From: Candidatus Methanolliviera sp. GoM_oil
GTDB lineage: Archaea > Halobacteriota > Methanoliparia > Methanoliparales > Methanoliparaceae
Direction: 5' to 3'
NCBI GenBank assembly: GCA_902158735.1
Contig: CABGHG010000008.1
Span: 1 to 24,359 of the forward strand
Length of the DNA: 24,359 nt
Made by a program: the position numbers and the translations under genes. This document shows, one piece after another, positions 1 through 7,205 of the stretch. Every line of letters starts with the position of its first letter. Within the stretch, counting starts at the first letter, position 1. Under the pieces are notes generated by a model that was given only the letters and a program-made list of their open reading frames with translations, was not told the DNA's origin and searched no databases.

Positions 1-1
1 C

Positions 2-133
2 AGGAAGTATAGAACAGAATTTGAATATGACGGAATGAACGTAATCATCACGGACGGATGGATCGACGGATACGCCGAAGGATACTACGAACAGATATCA
101 AAGGCAATAGATAGCATTTATGGGGGGAAATGA
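2..133 (+). CDS. C-terminal fragment of an unknown protein (cut by window edge)
   Basis: An open frame runs in from the window edge and ends at TGA 131-133, giving 43 residues and no start codon in view. The visible part is acidic and rich in Tyr and Gly, ending in SIYGGK. I do not recognise the family. The stop is one base from the ATG of the small ORF at 135, so the two could be translationally coupled. The upstream gene body would be needed for a function. Confidence 0.5.
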   Translation, partial: RKYRTEFEYDGMNVIITDGWIDGYAEGYYEQISKAIDSIYGGK

Positions 134-134
134 T

Positions 135-224
135 ATGGGCTTAGACTTGTTGGGATGTATGCTCAAGACAGTTGGATATCTGTATCCAGTTCTATCTCCG
201 ATTTTTGAACTGATTGGAATGTAG
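135..224 (+). CDS. possible 29-residue hydrophobic peptide
   Basis: ATG 135 to TAG 222-224 encodes 29 residues beginning MGLDLLGCML and ending FELIGM. It lies one base after the preceding stop and has a purine-rich GGGGGGAAA (122-130) at Shine-Dalgarno distance, overlapping the end of the upstream gene. Its composition is mostly hydrophobic with a single Cys, so it could be a small membrane-associated peptide. An ORF this short can arise by chance. No homologue is recognised. Confidence 0.25.
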   Translation: MGLDLLGCMLKTVGYLYPVLSPIFELIGM

Positions 225-308
225 CCATTCCTCCTTTTTATTTTCATTAACTCTCTGATTTACGTATAAGTGCTCACATCGGAAAGAATAAAAAATAAAA
301 GAGAGAAA

Positions 309-938
309 ATGATTAAACTGATAGCAAAAGAACTTAAAAGGCACTCCCCCTTTACCGCCTTTGGGGCTCTTACGGGAATAATCATCATGGTTGTAATAGT
401 CTTTGGCAATCTCTTCCCCAAAATTTCTCCTATCTCACAGAATATCTTTTATCTCTTGCATCCAACTCATGTTTTGTTGAGTGCGCTTGTAACCACAGCG
501 ATATATATGAAGTATGGAAAGAGGAAAATTTGGTTGGCAATTTTGATTGGTTATACTGGTTCAATTGGCATAGCAACACTAAGTGATTCAATTATTCCAT
601 ATTTAGGTGAAGCCTTAATTGATCTGCCAAATAGGGGTATTCACATAGGTTTTATCGAGAAACCGTTGCTAACAAATCCCGCAGCTCTGCTCGGCATTTT
701 TATCGGTTATCAAAAATGGATAACCAAATTCCCGCATTATGGACATGTAATGATAAGCACATGGGCATCGCTATTTCATGTTATCATGGCAATAGGCGAA
801 ACAGTGAGTTGGATTCAAATTATTGTTATCTTCATATTTTTGTTCTTTGCGGTTTGGATTCCTTGCTGTACGAGCGACATAGTATATCCACTTCTATTTG
901 CGCGTAAAGAGCAGGAAATAGTATCTACAAAATCGTAA
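309..938 (+). CDS. conserved-looking polytopic membrane protein, function unknown
   Basis: The product is 209 residues from ATG 309. A GTG at 270 would add 13 hydrophilic residues, but a TATA-like stretch near 262-270 and the purine-rich AAGAGAGAAA before ATG 309 favour the later start. About six hydrophobic segments are visible (roughly residues 17-35, 52-67, 74-92, 119-134, 145-163 and 168-186). Polar residues that could bind a metal or be catalytic are H51 and H54 (HPTH), D93, H112, H143, H146, H157 and a Cys pair at 186-187 followed by S-D. I do not recognise a named family. The spread of His and Cys near membrane segments suggests a membrane enzyme or metal carrier, but that is inference. 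It is transcribed alone and converges with tyrA. Confidence 0.7.
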   Translation: MIKLIAKELKRHSPFTAFGALTGIIIMVVIVFGNLFPKISPISQNIFYLLHPTHVLLSALVTTAIYMKYGKRKIWLAILIGYTGSIGIATLSDSIIPYLGEALIDLPNRGIHIGFIEKPLLTNPAALLGIFIGYQKWITKFPHYGHVMISTWASLFHVIMAIGETVSWIQIIVIFIFLFFAVWIPCCTSDIVYPLLFARKEQEIVSTKS

Positions 939-999
939 CGATCTTATGAATTTGTTGCATCTCATTTAAATATTTCGTACTAAATGGTGCCTGAATCTA

Positions 1000-2297
1000 T
1001 CAGCGGATCTTCCCGCCCACACCCATCAAAATTTTTTTTATCCTCGCCTCGATCTCGCTGTCTTCAATTATGTGAATTCTGAACGTAAAACTTTTTCTCT
1101 CTTTGTATGTATCGATCAGTTCTGCCTTTATAGCTCCGCATCCCATCATTATTTCACATATTATATCCGGCACGATCTCATCAAAATTTTCAAAGTGGAC
1201 GGATATGTCCCTCTCATAGCACCCTAAATTCTCCATCTTCCATCTTTTAAGCTCAGAGGTCGTTAAAAGTCTTATATTTTCTGGTTTAAGCTTTATCCTC
1301 CTCTTGCTTTCATCTTTCCTCAAGATGACCTCCAGTGGAGAGATCTTCTCGACTGTTCCGTGATGTATCTTCTTTGAGTATAGATGCTCGAATGCAACCT
1401 CGTCCCCCACATCGATCTTCTCTAATTCGTAATTTTTGCCTCTCAAAAGCTTTTCAGAAATTTTAAGGGATCTCTCAGGGTCGCCGAAGTGTTTTGCCGC
1501 TTCTCTCATCTCATTGACGAAATAATCCGTCTCTTCTCGCTCGATCGCATCATTTAATCTCTTACAGGTCTCTATAAATTTTTCCCTGACAACCTTGGCA
1601 TAGGGATTTTTCTGTATGGATGCGTAGAGGTGTGGGTTTTGTGCAAGTATCCTCCCGACCATATCGAGCATCACCTCATATACCGGGCTTGTAAATCTCT
1701 TAGATCTCCTCAAATCGAAATCGAGTTCTTTGAGTGTTGCACCGAGAGAGATATTCGAGAAGTGGGTCAAAGCCTGAATCACAGACATCATCCTGTCGTG
1801 CTCTTCCGTATCGCTTATCTCGACGTGTGCACCTTTGCTCTCTAAAAAATTCTTCACTCTCGAAAGCCATCCCCTCTCTTCAACGGGGATCAAGATGACC
1901 ATCTGTCCCTTCAACTCCGGAAACGTTGGGGCAAAGAGAGGATGTGCGGCGATCGTGGCTATACTCTTTCCCTTCACATTACGCATCACCTCAACCACTC
2001 CTTTTTTTATGGATGTGGTGTCCATAAGAAGGGCGTTTTCCCTCATCCTTCCACTCACCTCACCGATGACCTTTGGAGCAATATCGATTGGAACGGATAC
2101 GATCACGATGTCAAAATCTTCTATTCATCCTCATCCTCATCCGAAAAATTCACACCGATCTCATCGGAGATCCTTCTACCCTCCGGATTTATGTCGTATA
2201 TGGACACTTCAAAATCCTTTTGGAGAAATTTTGCCAAGAAAAGCCCCATACCGCCTGCCCCGCCAACGATCAGAATCTTTTTTCCCATCTTTTTCAT
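1000..2297 (-). CDS. tyrA: prephenate dehydrogenase (TyrA), interrupted by a frameshift
   Basis: Oxidises prephenate to 4-hydroxyphenylpyruvate for tyrosine synthesis, in the cytoplasm. The first frame starts at ATG 2295-2297 and holds the NAD-binding start (KILIVGGAGGMG), but ends at TAG 2121-2123 after 58 residues. The homologous sequence continues in another frame (IEDFDIVIVSVP...) from about 2124 to the TGA at 1000-1002. Restoring one base gives about 432 residues. The rest keeps TSIK, the HPLFAP motif with the family catalytic His, QALTHF and NPHLYA, so the enzyme core looks intact. After about composite residue 290 there is an additional C-terminal domain that could be regulatory. aroE ends 14 bases upstream, so the two form an operon. 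The break could be a sequencing error, a recent mutation or, less likely, programmed. Left uncorrected, only a product from GTG 2106 lacking the nucleotide-binding loop would result. Confidence 0.9.
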
Positions 2298-2311
2298 CTG
2301 AATATCTCTTT

Positions 2312-3115
2312 TTACCCCCTCTCTACTGCATGCCTAACGGCCCTTTCCATCACCTTCACGGGCGCCTTAACTCCTGTCCAAATCTCGAACGACGCTGCCC
2401 CCTGATAAACGAGCATCTTCAACCCGTCTATCGTTTTTGCGCCCGCTTTTTCTGCCTCTTTCAACAGACAAGTCTTCAAAGGAGAATAGACAATGTCGAA
2501 GACGACCATATCTTTATGAAGGTTCTTTGAATATATGAGCGATCTATCCTCATTTAAACCCACCGTAGTTGCATTTATCAATATATCGACAGATTTGATC
2601 TCTCTGAAAATATCACCCAACCTTATTGCCTCTCCCCCGATTTTATTCGCTAATTTCAGTCCTTCGCTAAATGTCCTGTTTGCTATCAATATATCAGTAT
2701 CAGAATATCTTGAGAGCCCATAAGAGATGGCTTTGGCAGCACCACCCGCGCCAAATATGAGGATTCTCTTTCCTTTTATATCCGTTACACCTTCCAATGC
2801 CATTTTTGCGCCCATAGCATCTGTATTAAATCCCTTTACCCCCTTCTTAAAATATATCGTATTCACCGCCCCAACTTCTCCCGCGAGTTCATCCGGCTCG
2901 ACGTATTTTAGTGCTTTTTCTTTGTGCGGAACGGTAACATTTAATCCGGAGAATCCGAGACTTTCTGCACCGAGAATCGCGTACCTGAGCTTTGCCTCTT
3001 CCACCTTGAATTTTAAGTAGCAGGCATCTATATTGAGATATTTGAACGCCTCATTCTGCATTACCGGAGACAAGGAATGTTCTACGGGATTTCCTATAAT
3101 GCCAAATAGCTTCAT
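2312..3115 (-). CDS. aroE: shikimate dehydrogenase
   Basis: Reduces 3-dehydroshikimate to shikimate with NADPH in the common aromatic pathway. The 267 residues are the usual AroE length. Seen in order: shikimate-binding SLSP (14-17), NVTVPHK with catalytic K65, GFNTDA with D99, dinucleotide loop GAGGAAKA (122-129), NRT (146-148) that contacts the NADP phosphate, NATTVG (181-186) and the C-terminal MLVYQGA. The ATG start is backed by an AGGTGA ribosome-binding site (3123-3128). It heads an operon with tyrA and is divergent from the acyl-CoA synthetase gene at 3251. Confidence 0.96.
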   Translation of the reverse strand: MKLFGIIGNPVEHSLSPVMQNEAFKYLNIDACYLKFKVEEAKLRYAILGAESLGFSGLNVTVPHKEKALKYVEPDELAGEVGAVNTIYFKKGVKGFNTDAMGAKMALEGVTDIKGKRILIFGAGGAAKAISYGLSRYSDTDILIANRTFSEGLKLANKIGGEAIRLGDIFREIKSVDILINATTVGLNEDRSLIYSKNLHKDMVVFDIVYSPLKTCLLKEAEKAGAKTIDGLKMLVYQGAASFEIWTGVKAPVKVMERAVRHAVERG

Positions 3116-3216
3116 CTTTAATTCACCTTTCTTTCTAATCCTCTCTGCTATTTTAGATAATAAAAAGAATTCGGATGATCACCAGGTCAGATGAGATGCG
3201 ACCAAAAATTTTATCT

Positions 3217-3226
3217 CCACGCGTGG
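3217..3226. promoter_or_regulatory. perfect 10-base palindrome in the leader of the acyl-CoA synthetase gene
   Basis: CCACGCGTGG is a perfect palindrome 24 bases before ATG 3251. A TATA-like AAAAATTTTA (3205-3214) sits immediately upstream, which would place transcription start near 3235 and the palindrome between the TATA box and the start site. That is a common position for an archaeal repressor operator. No regulator is identified, and a ten-base palindrome can occur by chance. Confidence 0.35.
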
Positions 3227-3250
3227 CATCACATAGAGAAGAGGAATACC

Positions 3251-4714
3251 ATGAGATCGAATTTAAATCTATTATTCAATCCAGAGGGCGTCGCAGTGAT
3301 CGGCGCCTCGAACAATCCTGCAAAGGTCGGTGGGATGACGCTTCTCAGCATAGTATCGGGCGGATTTAAGGGGGAGATATATCCAATAAATCAGAGGGAA
3401 GAGGAGATATTTGGATTTAGAGCATATAAGAATGTAAAGGATGTACCGCGTAAGATAGACCTGGCAGTTATCTGCGTTCCTGCATCCTCCGTGAAAGATG
3501 TCTTAAGAGAATGTGTTGAGAAGGGAGTGAAATTTGGGGTGATAATATCTTCCGGATTTGGAGAAGCAGGGGGCGAGGGAAGGGCGTTAGAGAGGGAGGC
3601 GGTAAAGATAGCGAATGATGGTGGAATGAGGATCGTTGGACCAAATTGTATGGGAATGGCTAACTCAGATATCAAATTGTATGCGCTGATGAACATGCTC
3701 ATCCCAAAAGAGGGAAAGGTGTCTATCGTATCGCAGAGCGGTACGCTCGGATCTTTGACGATGGCTCTCGCATCGGACCAGGGTGTCGGATTCAACAAAT
3801 TTGCGAGCAGCGGAAACGAAGCGGATCTGCATGCGGAAGATTTCATCGAGTATTTCGCACAAGACCCGAAGACAGAGGTGATATTGGTATTCATTGAGGG
3901 ATTAAGAGACGGGAGAAAGTTCTTAAAGGTTGCAAATGAGGCGACGGGGAATAAACCACTTGTTATTCTAAAGGGAGGAATTACAGAGGAGGGTGCGAAG
4001 GCCGCAAGTTCCCATACGGGTTCGATGGCGGGGTCTGCTCCGATCTACGAAGCGGCTTTCAAACAGACAGGGGTGATAAGGGCATTCGATGGAGAGGATC
4101 TGATCGATCTTGCAAAGGGTTTCGCCTTGCTTCCTCTTCCAAAGGGAAGAAGAGTAGGTATGGTGAGCGCATGGGGAGGTATAGCCGTCCTGGCATCTGA
4201 TTCCTGCGCCAGACATGGATTAAAATTTCCTGAATTATCAAAGGATGCTATGGAGAAGTTGGATAATCTCCTACCGCCTTTCTGGAGCAGGAGGAATCCA
4301 ATAGATATCACATCTGCGGGTATATATGGAAGCTGGGAGATATTCATAGAAACGACCGAACTCCTATTGCGGGACGATGGGATCGATGCGGTCATCTGTA
4401 TGATCCCAATATTCACTCCGATATTTACCTCCGCCTTCTCTCGAACGACGCAATATAAGGATTACACGGAGAACGTTTTACAGTTCACAGAAGAGATGGA
4501 GAGAGAATTTATGAAAGATTTTATAAGATTGAGGGGATACGGAAAACCATTGATCGTTCTATCCTTCTTTGAAGGCAGAGAGTCAGAAAGTGTTAAAACT
4601 CTCGAAGAAAATGGAATTCCAGTCTATAGGACTCCGGAAAAGGCGGCACACGTATTGTCTATGTTGGCAAAATACAAAGAATATTTGACCGATCTGGATG
4701 TAAAAAGTCGATGA
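3251..4714 (+). CDS. ADP-forming acyl-CoA synthetase, alpha-type subunit
   Basis: Belongs to the NDP-forming acetyl-CoA synthetase / succinyl-CoA ligase superfamily, which interconverts acyl-CoA and free acid plus ATP through a phosphohistidine. 487 residues from ATG 3251. An in-frame ATG at 3191 would add 20 residues unlike the family. An N-terminal CoA-binding Rossmann domain begins GVAVIGASNNPAKVG. GPNCMG (130-135) and SQSGTLG (161-167) follow. SSHTGSMAG carries H255, which aligns with the phosphorylated His of archaeal ACD alpha subunits. NPIDIT lies in the C-terminal flavodoxin-like part. The ATP-grasp beta subunit needed for activity is neither fused nor adjacent, so a partner must be elsewhere or the role differs. 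The Ftr-like gene starts 15 bases downstream, which suggests co-transcription. Confidence 0.88.
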   Translation: MRSNLNLLFNPEGVAVIGASNNPAKVGGMTLLSIVSGGFKGEIYPINQREEEIFGFRAYKNVKDVPRKIDLAVICVPASSVKDVLRECVEKGVKFGVIISSGFGEAGGEGRALEREAVKIANDGGMRIVGPNCMGMANSDIKLYALMNMLIPKEGKVSIVSQSGTLGSLTMALASDQGVGFNKFASSGNEADLHAEDFIEYFAQDPKTEVILVFIEGLRDGRKFLKVANEATGNKPLVILKGGITEEGAKAASSHTGSMAGSAPIYEAAFKQTGVIRAFDGEDLIDLAKGFALLPLPKGRRVGMVSAWGGIAVLASDSCARHGLKFPELSKDAMEKLDNLLPPFWSRRNPIDITSAGIYGSWEIFIETTELLLRDDGIDAVICMIPIFTPIFTSAFSRTTQYKDYTENVLQFTEEMEREFMKDFIRLRGYGKPLIVLSFFEGRESESVKTLEENGIPVYRTPEKAAHVLSMLAKYKEYLTDLDVKSR

Positions 4715-4729
4715 AAGCCGATCGATGAG

Positions 4730-5704
4730 GTGATTGAAATTAGCATCTTTTTAAAGGAGATAGAGATAGAAGATACGTACGCTGAGGCATTTACAGGACT
4801 TTTTATCAGAATTCTTGTGACTAAAGAGGTAGAGATAGAAGAAAAAGATAAGAAAGACTTTTTTATTGAAAGAGACCCCCTCAGATTAGCCGCTTATCGG
4901 GCAACCTCTACTCCATCCACAGTCGTTGGGAGGGTAGAGGCAGGGATAGAACGATGGATCGAGGGAGACGAAACCCCTGATGGAAACGAGGGGGTAATCT
5001 TACAGTTCTGGAAGAGTTATGGGGCTAATAAGGGATTAGAAGAGCAGGTAAAAGATTTCTTTTGGGAGGTTTCCATAAGACTAAGGCAGGATATCCTATC
5101 CGTTCCCTTTATGAGAATATTTGACTGGAGAGGAAGAGATAACGCGATTGACTACATAGAGATAGATACGGAAGAGATGGTGGGAAGGTGTGGAGGCGGC
5201 CATGAATACTTTTCTAAAGAATATGGGAGGGATATTATCAATATTCCATTGATGATGGGCTACGATTTTAAGATAGATCGCTATATCAGATGTGGAAGAG
5301 GGGTAGCAGGTGGAAATCTCTGGTATTTTTGTGACTCCGTCAAATCTGGATGGAATACAGCTTTAACATCTGTTGAGTCCATAAAAGAGTTAGATGGGGT
5401 CATAACGCCTTTTTATGTCTGCCCAAGCGGATCGGCTGCGGAGAATTATCCGCCGATAGGTCCTCCCACCAATTATCCATTCTGTCCGACACTGAAGAAT
5501 AGAATAGAGAGCAGTGTTCCAAACGGCGTCAGATCAATTCCAGAGATTGTGATAAATGGCATCACAGAAAAAAGCGTTAAAGAAGCGATGAGAAGAGCAA
5601 TATATTCGGTAGAGGGAGAAGAAGGCCTCTTGAAGATATCCGCGGGCAATTACGGAGGAAAACTTGGAGATTATAAGATATATCTCAAAGAGCTGATTGA
5701 TTGA
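4730..5704 (+). CDS. divergent formylmethanofuran:tetrahydromethanopterin formyltransferase (Ftr)-like protein
   Basis: Ftr moves a formyl group between methanofuran and tetrahydromethanopterin. This 324-residue protein keeps the family's ends: EIEDTYAEAF near residue 12, EAGIE and ETPDG (81-85) in the first lobe, GVAGGN (191-196), DGVITPF, PEIVINGI, and the strongly conserved KISAGNYGGKLGDYKIYL tail. It differs from typical Ftr (about 297 residues). The usual CPAEAG is replaced by GRVEAG, the GDGY-like motif reads GGGHEY, and an extra charged stretch lies near residues 33-50. Start is GTG 4730, which overlaps an AGGTGA sequence, so initiation is uncertain. It may be the working Ftr of this organism or, more likely given the divergence, a paralogue with another acyl or one-carbon substrate. 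It shares an operon with the acyl-CoA synthetase alpha-type gene. Confidence 0.8.
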   Translation: MIEISIFLKEIEIEDTYAEAFTGLFIRILVTKEVEIEEKDKKDFFIERDPLRLAAYRATSTPSTVVGRVEAGIERWIEGDETPDGNEGVILQFWKSYGANKGLEEQVKDFFWEVSIRLRQDILSVPFMRIFDWRGRDNAIDYIEIDTEEMVGRCGGGHEYFSKEYGRDIINIPLMMGYDFKIDRYIRCGRGVAGGNLWYFCDSVKSGWNTALTSVESIKELDGVITPFYVCPSGSAAENYPPIGPPTNYPFCPTLKNRIESSVPNGVRSIPEIVINGITEKSVKEAMRRAIYSVEGEEGLLKISAGNYGGKLGDYKIYLKELID

Positions 5705-5709
5705 GAATA

Positions 5710-5784
5710 TAGCGGGGAGTGGATTTGAACCACTGATCTACGGGTTATGAGCCCGTCGGGATTTCCTAGCTACCCCACCCCGCT
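5710..5784 (-). tRNA. initiator tRNA-Met (CAT)
   Basis: Read on the minus strand, a full cloverleaf is present: 7-bp acceptor AGCGGGG/CCCCGCT, anticodon stem-loop ACGGG-CTCATAA-CCCGT with anticodon CAT, T arm AGTGG-TTCAAAT-CCACT, and discriminator A at 5710. The three G-C pairs closing the anticodon loop and the A1-U72 end are signatures of archaeal initiator tRNA rather than elongator tRNA-Met. CCA is not encoded. The 3' end lies 5 bases from the stop of the convergent Ftr-like gene. No intron is seen. Confidence 0.96.
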
Positions 5785-5800
5785 TCATGCAAGTACTCAA

Positions 5801-5820
5801 TTCATAAAAATAAAACTCAT
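5801..5820 (-). promoter_or_regulatory. probable TATA region of the initiator tRNA gene
   Basis: On the minus strand this reads ATGAGTTTTATTTTTATGAA. Its AT-rich core is centred about 26 bases before the tRNA 5' end at 5784, the normal archaeal TATA spacing. Called by position and composition only. Confidence 0.45.
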
Positions 5821-5839
5821 ACTTATACCTTTGTGCCAT

Positions 5840-5920
5840 GCGACGAAATCTTCGATTTCGTGCACAGTGCTAAAAAATCTTCTATTTTTGGCATGTGAAA
5901 ATCGGAGATTTTCACGTGCC
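5840..5920. repeat. cluster of three tandem palindromes (REP-like)
   Basis: Three short hairpins follow each other. First, CGAAATC-TTC-GATTTCG (5844-5860), with further pairing through a bulge from 5840 to 5863. Second, AAAAAT-CTTCT-ATTTTT (5873-5889), extended by TGC/GCA. Third, the longest, GGCATGTGAAAATC (5890-5903), loop GGA, GATTTTCACGTGCC (5907-5920), with 13 Watson-Crick pairs and one T-G pair. All three share a core resembling GAAAATC-NNN-GATTTTC, so they look like diverged copies of one unit. The base of the second overlaps the arm of the third. They lie between the tRNA and moaA promoters and outside both. Confidence 0.75.
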
Positions 5921-5927
5921 GATACCC

Positions 5928-5938
5928 TTATATAAAAA
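5928..5938 (+). promoter_or_regulatory. TATA box of moaA
   Basis: TTATATAAAAA is a strong archaeal TATA match centred about 28 bases before ATG 5961. It predicts transcription starting at or within a few bases of the start codon, so the mRNA is probably leaderless. This also supports ATG 5961 over the longer in-frame extension. Confidence 0.65.
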
Positions 5939-5960
5939 TCAGCAAGAGTCATCACAAGAG

Positions 5961-6863
5961 ATGCTGATCGACCGATATGGAAGGGAGATAAGAAGTTTGA
6001 GGGCATCCATCACCAAGAGATGCAATTTGAACTGTATATACTGTCATAATGATGGACAGCCCTTAGAAGGAAAAGAGGAGCTTTCTGTGGGGGCTATGAC
6101 AAGGATATGTAGAGTATTTAATAGATTAGGCGTTAAAAAGATGAAGATAAGCGGAGGAGAGCCGTTGATCCGAGAGGATTGCGTAGAGATGATAAGCTCC
6201 CTCAAAGGTTTTGATGAGATCTCTATGACCACCAACGGAGTTTTTTTGGCCGAAAAGGCACAAGATTTGAAGGAAGCCGGGTTAGATAGGATAAATATAA
6301 GCATTGACACGTTAAAGAGAGATAGATACTCCAAAATAACGAGAAGCAGCCCAAACATCCTTTCAAAGGTAAAAGAAGGATTGAAAGAGGCTGTTGAAGC
6401 AGATTTAACGCCGGTTAAGATAAACATGGTATTACTTGAGATAAATCGAGATGAGATAGGCGATTTTGTAGATTATATAAGAAAGAATGCGCTTCAAGAT
6501 AAGGTAATCTTACAATTGATCGAACTGATAGATCTAAATGGATCCTTTCCAAATAAGGTGAATACGAATGAGACAGAAGGCTTTCTAATGGAAAATGCGA
6601 AGCTTATTGGGATTAGGAGAACACAGAATAGGAGAAGATACCTTTATAGAGGAGTGGAGATCGAGACGGTTAAGCCTGTTGATAACACCGCGTTCTGCGC
6701 GGCCTGTTCCCGATTGAGGCTCACCGCGGATGGATTTTTAAAACCCTGTCTTCTGAGAAATGATAATCTGGTCAAGATAAGAGATGGCTCCTCTGATAAA
6801 GAGATAGAAAGATGCATAAAAGAGGCTGTTAAAAGAAGAGAGCCATACTATAAGAGAAGATAA
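5961..6863 (+). CDS. moaA: GTP 3',8-cyclase (MoaA), radical SAM
   Basis: Catalyses the first step of molybdopterin synthesis, GTP to 3',8-cyclo-H2GTP. This cofactor is needed for tungsten/molybdenum enzymes such as formylmethanofuran dehydrogenase. 300 residues. The N-terminal radical-SAM cluster motif is C21, C25, C28 (RCNLNCIYC), followed by GGEP (65-68) and TTNG. The C-terminal second cluster is C246, C249 and C263 (FCAACSRLRL...KPCLL), which separates MoaA from other radical SAM enzymes. The chain ends in EPYYKRR, without the C-terminal Gly-Gly tail seen in many bacterial MoaA proteins. Start chosen at ATG 5961 from the TATA position. An in-frame extension to 5895 would run into the palindrome cluster. 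Confidence 0.93.
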   Translation: MLIDRYGREIRSLRASITKRCNLNCIYCHNDGQPLEGKEELSVGAMTRICRVFNRLGVKKMKISGGEPLIREDCVEMISSLKGFDEISMTTNGVFLAEKAQDLKEAGLDRINISIDTLKRDRYSKITRSSPNILSKVKEGLKEAVEADLTPVKINMVLLEINRDEIGDFVDYIRKNALQDKVILQLIELIDLNGSFPNKVNTNETEGFLMENAKLIGIRRTQNRRRYLYRGVEIETVKPVDNTAFCAACSRLRLTADGFLKPCLLRNDNLVKIRDGSSDKEIERCIKEAVKRREPYYKRR

Positions 6864-6875
6864 AAGAAAGAGACG

Positions 6876-7205
6876 ATGGATGACCCATGGGAGATGCTTG
6901 GGAAGAGAAGAAAGATAGATGAAGAGATCAAAATTCTCTTCGAGAAAAAATATGGTGAGAGGGGAAGAAGAGCGGTAGATGCAGTCAAGGAGAGAAGAAT
7001 AAAGAGATACAACGATTTTTATATTGTGGTTAGCACGGAAGAACATATAGTCGTGGAGGATTATTGTAACTGTATGGACTTCTTATTCAAAACTTCAAGA
7101 GAAGATAAGGATTGCTGGCATATCCTTGCAGTGAAGATAGCCACCATGACAGGAGAGTACGACAGAATAGATCTATGGTATCATGAGATATCTCGCATCT
7201 TATAA
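6876..7205 (+). CDS. small SWIM-type zinc-finger protein
   Basis: 109 residues. A C-x-C...C-x-H pattern (C64, C66, C80, H82 in YCNCMDFL...KDCWHILA) fits a SWIM zinc finger, a fold used for nucleic-acid or protein binding. The N-terminal half is a charged helical region rich in Lys, Arg and Glu. It starts 12 bases after moaA stops and is probably in the same transcript. Its stop overlaps the stop of the convergent DUF373 gene: the palindrome TTATAA (7200-7205) supplies TAA to both. Archaeal stand-alone SWIM proteins have been linked to DNA repair partners, but nothing here shows the target. Confidence 0.75.
   Translation: MDDPWEMLGKRRKIDEEIKILFEKKYGERGRRAVDAVKERRIKRYNDFYIVVSTEEHIVVEDYCNCMDFLFKTSREDKDCWHILAVKIATMTGEYDRIDLWYHEISRIL

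Noticed and set aside
2121..2123. TAG in tyrA read as pyrrolysine
   Set aside because: Reading through in the same frame meets TGA five codons later, and the homologous sequence is in another frame, so a frameshift explains it and codon reassignment does not.
1835..2530. 231-codon plus-strand open frame across tyrA and aroE
   Set aside because: It spans two well-supported minus-strand genes and their junction, with low-complexity Pro/Ser/Phe content typical of antisense frames.
3191..3250. Longer N-terminus for the acyl-CoA synthetase alpha-type protein
   Set aside because: The 20 extra residues contain the TATA-like box and palindrome in DNA and do not resemble the family; ATG 3251 gives the expected domain start.
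5840..5920. CRISPR array
   Set aside because: The three units are diverged palindromes with no distinct spacers of constant length and no cas genes nearby.
5895..5960. Longer N-terminus for MoaA
   Set aside because: It would run through the third palindrome and the TATA box. ATG 5961 lies at the spacing predicted from that box.
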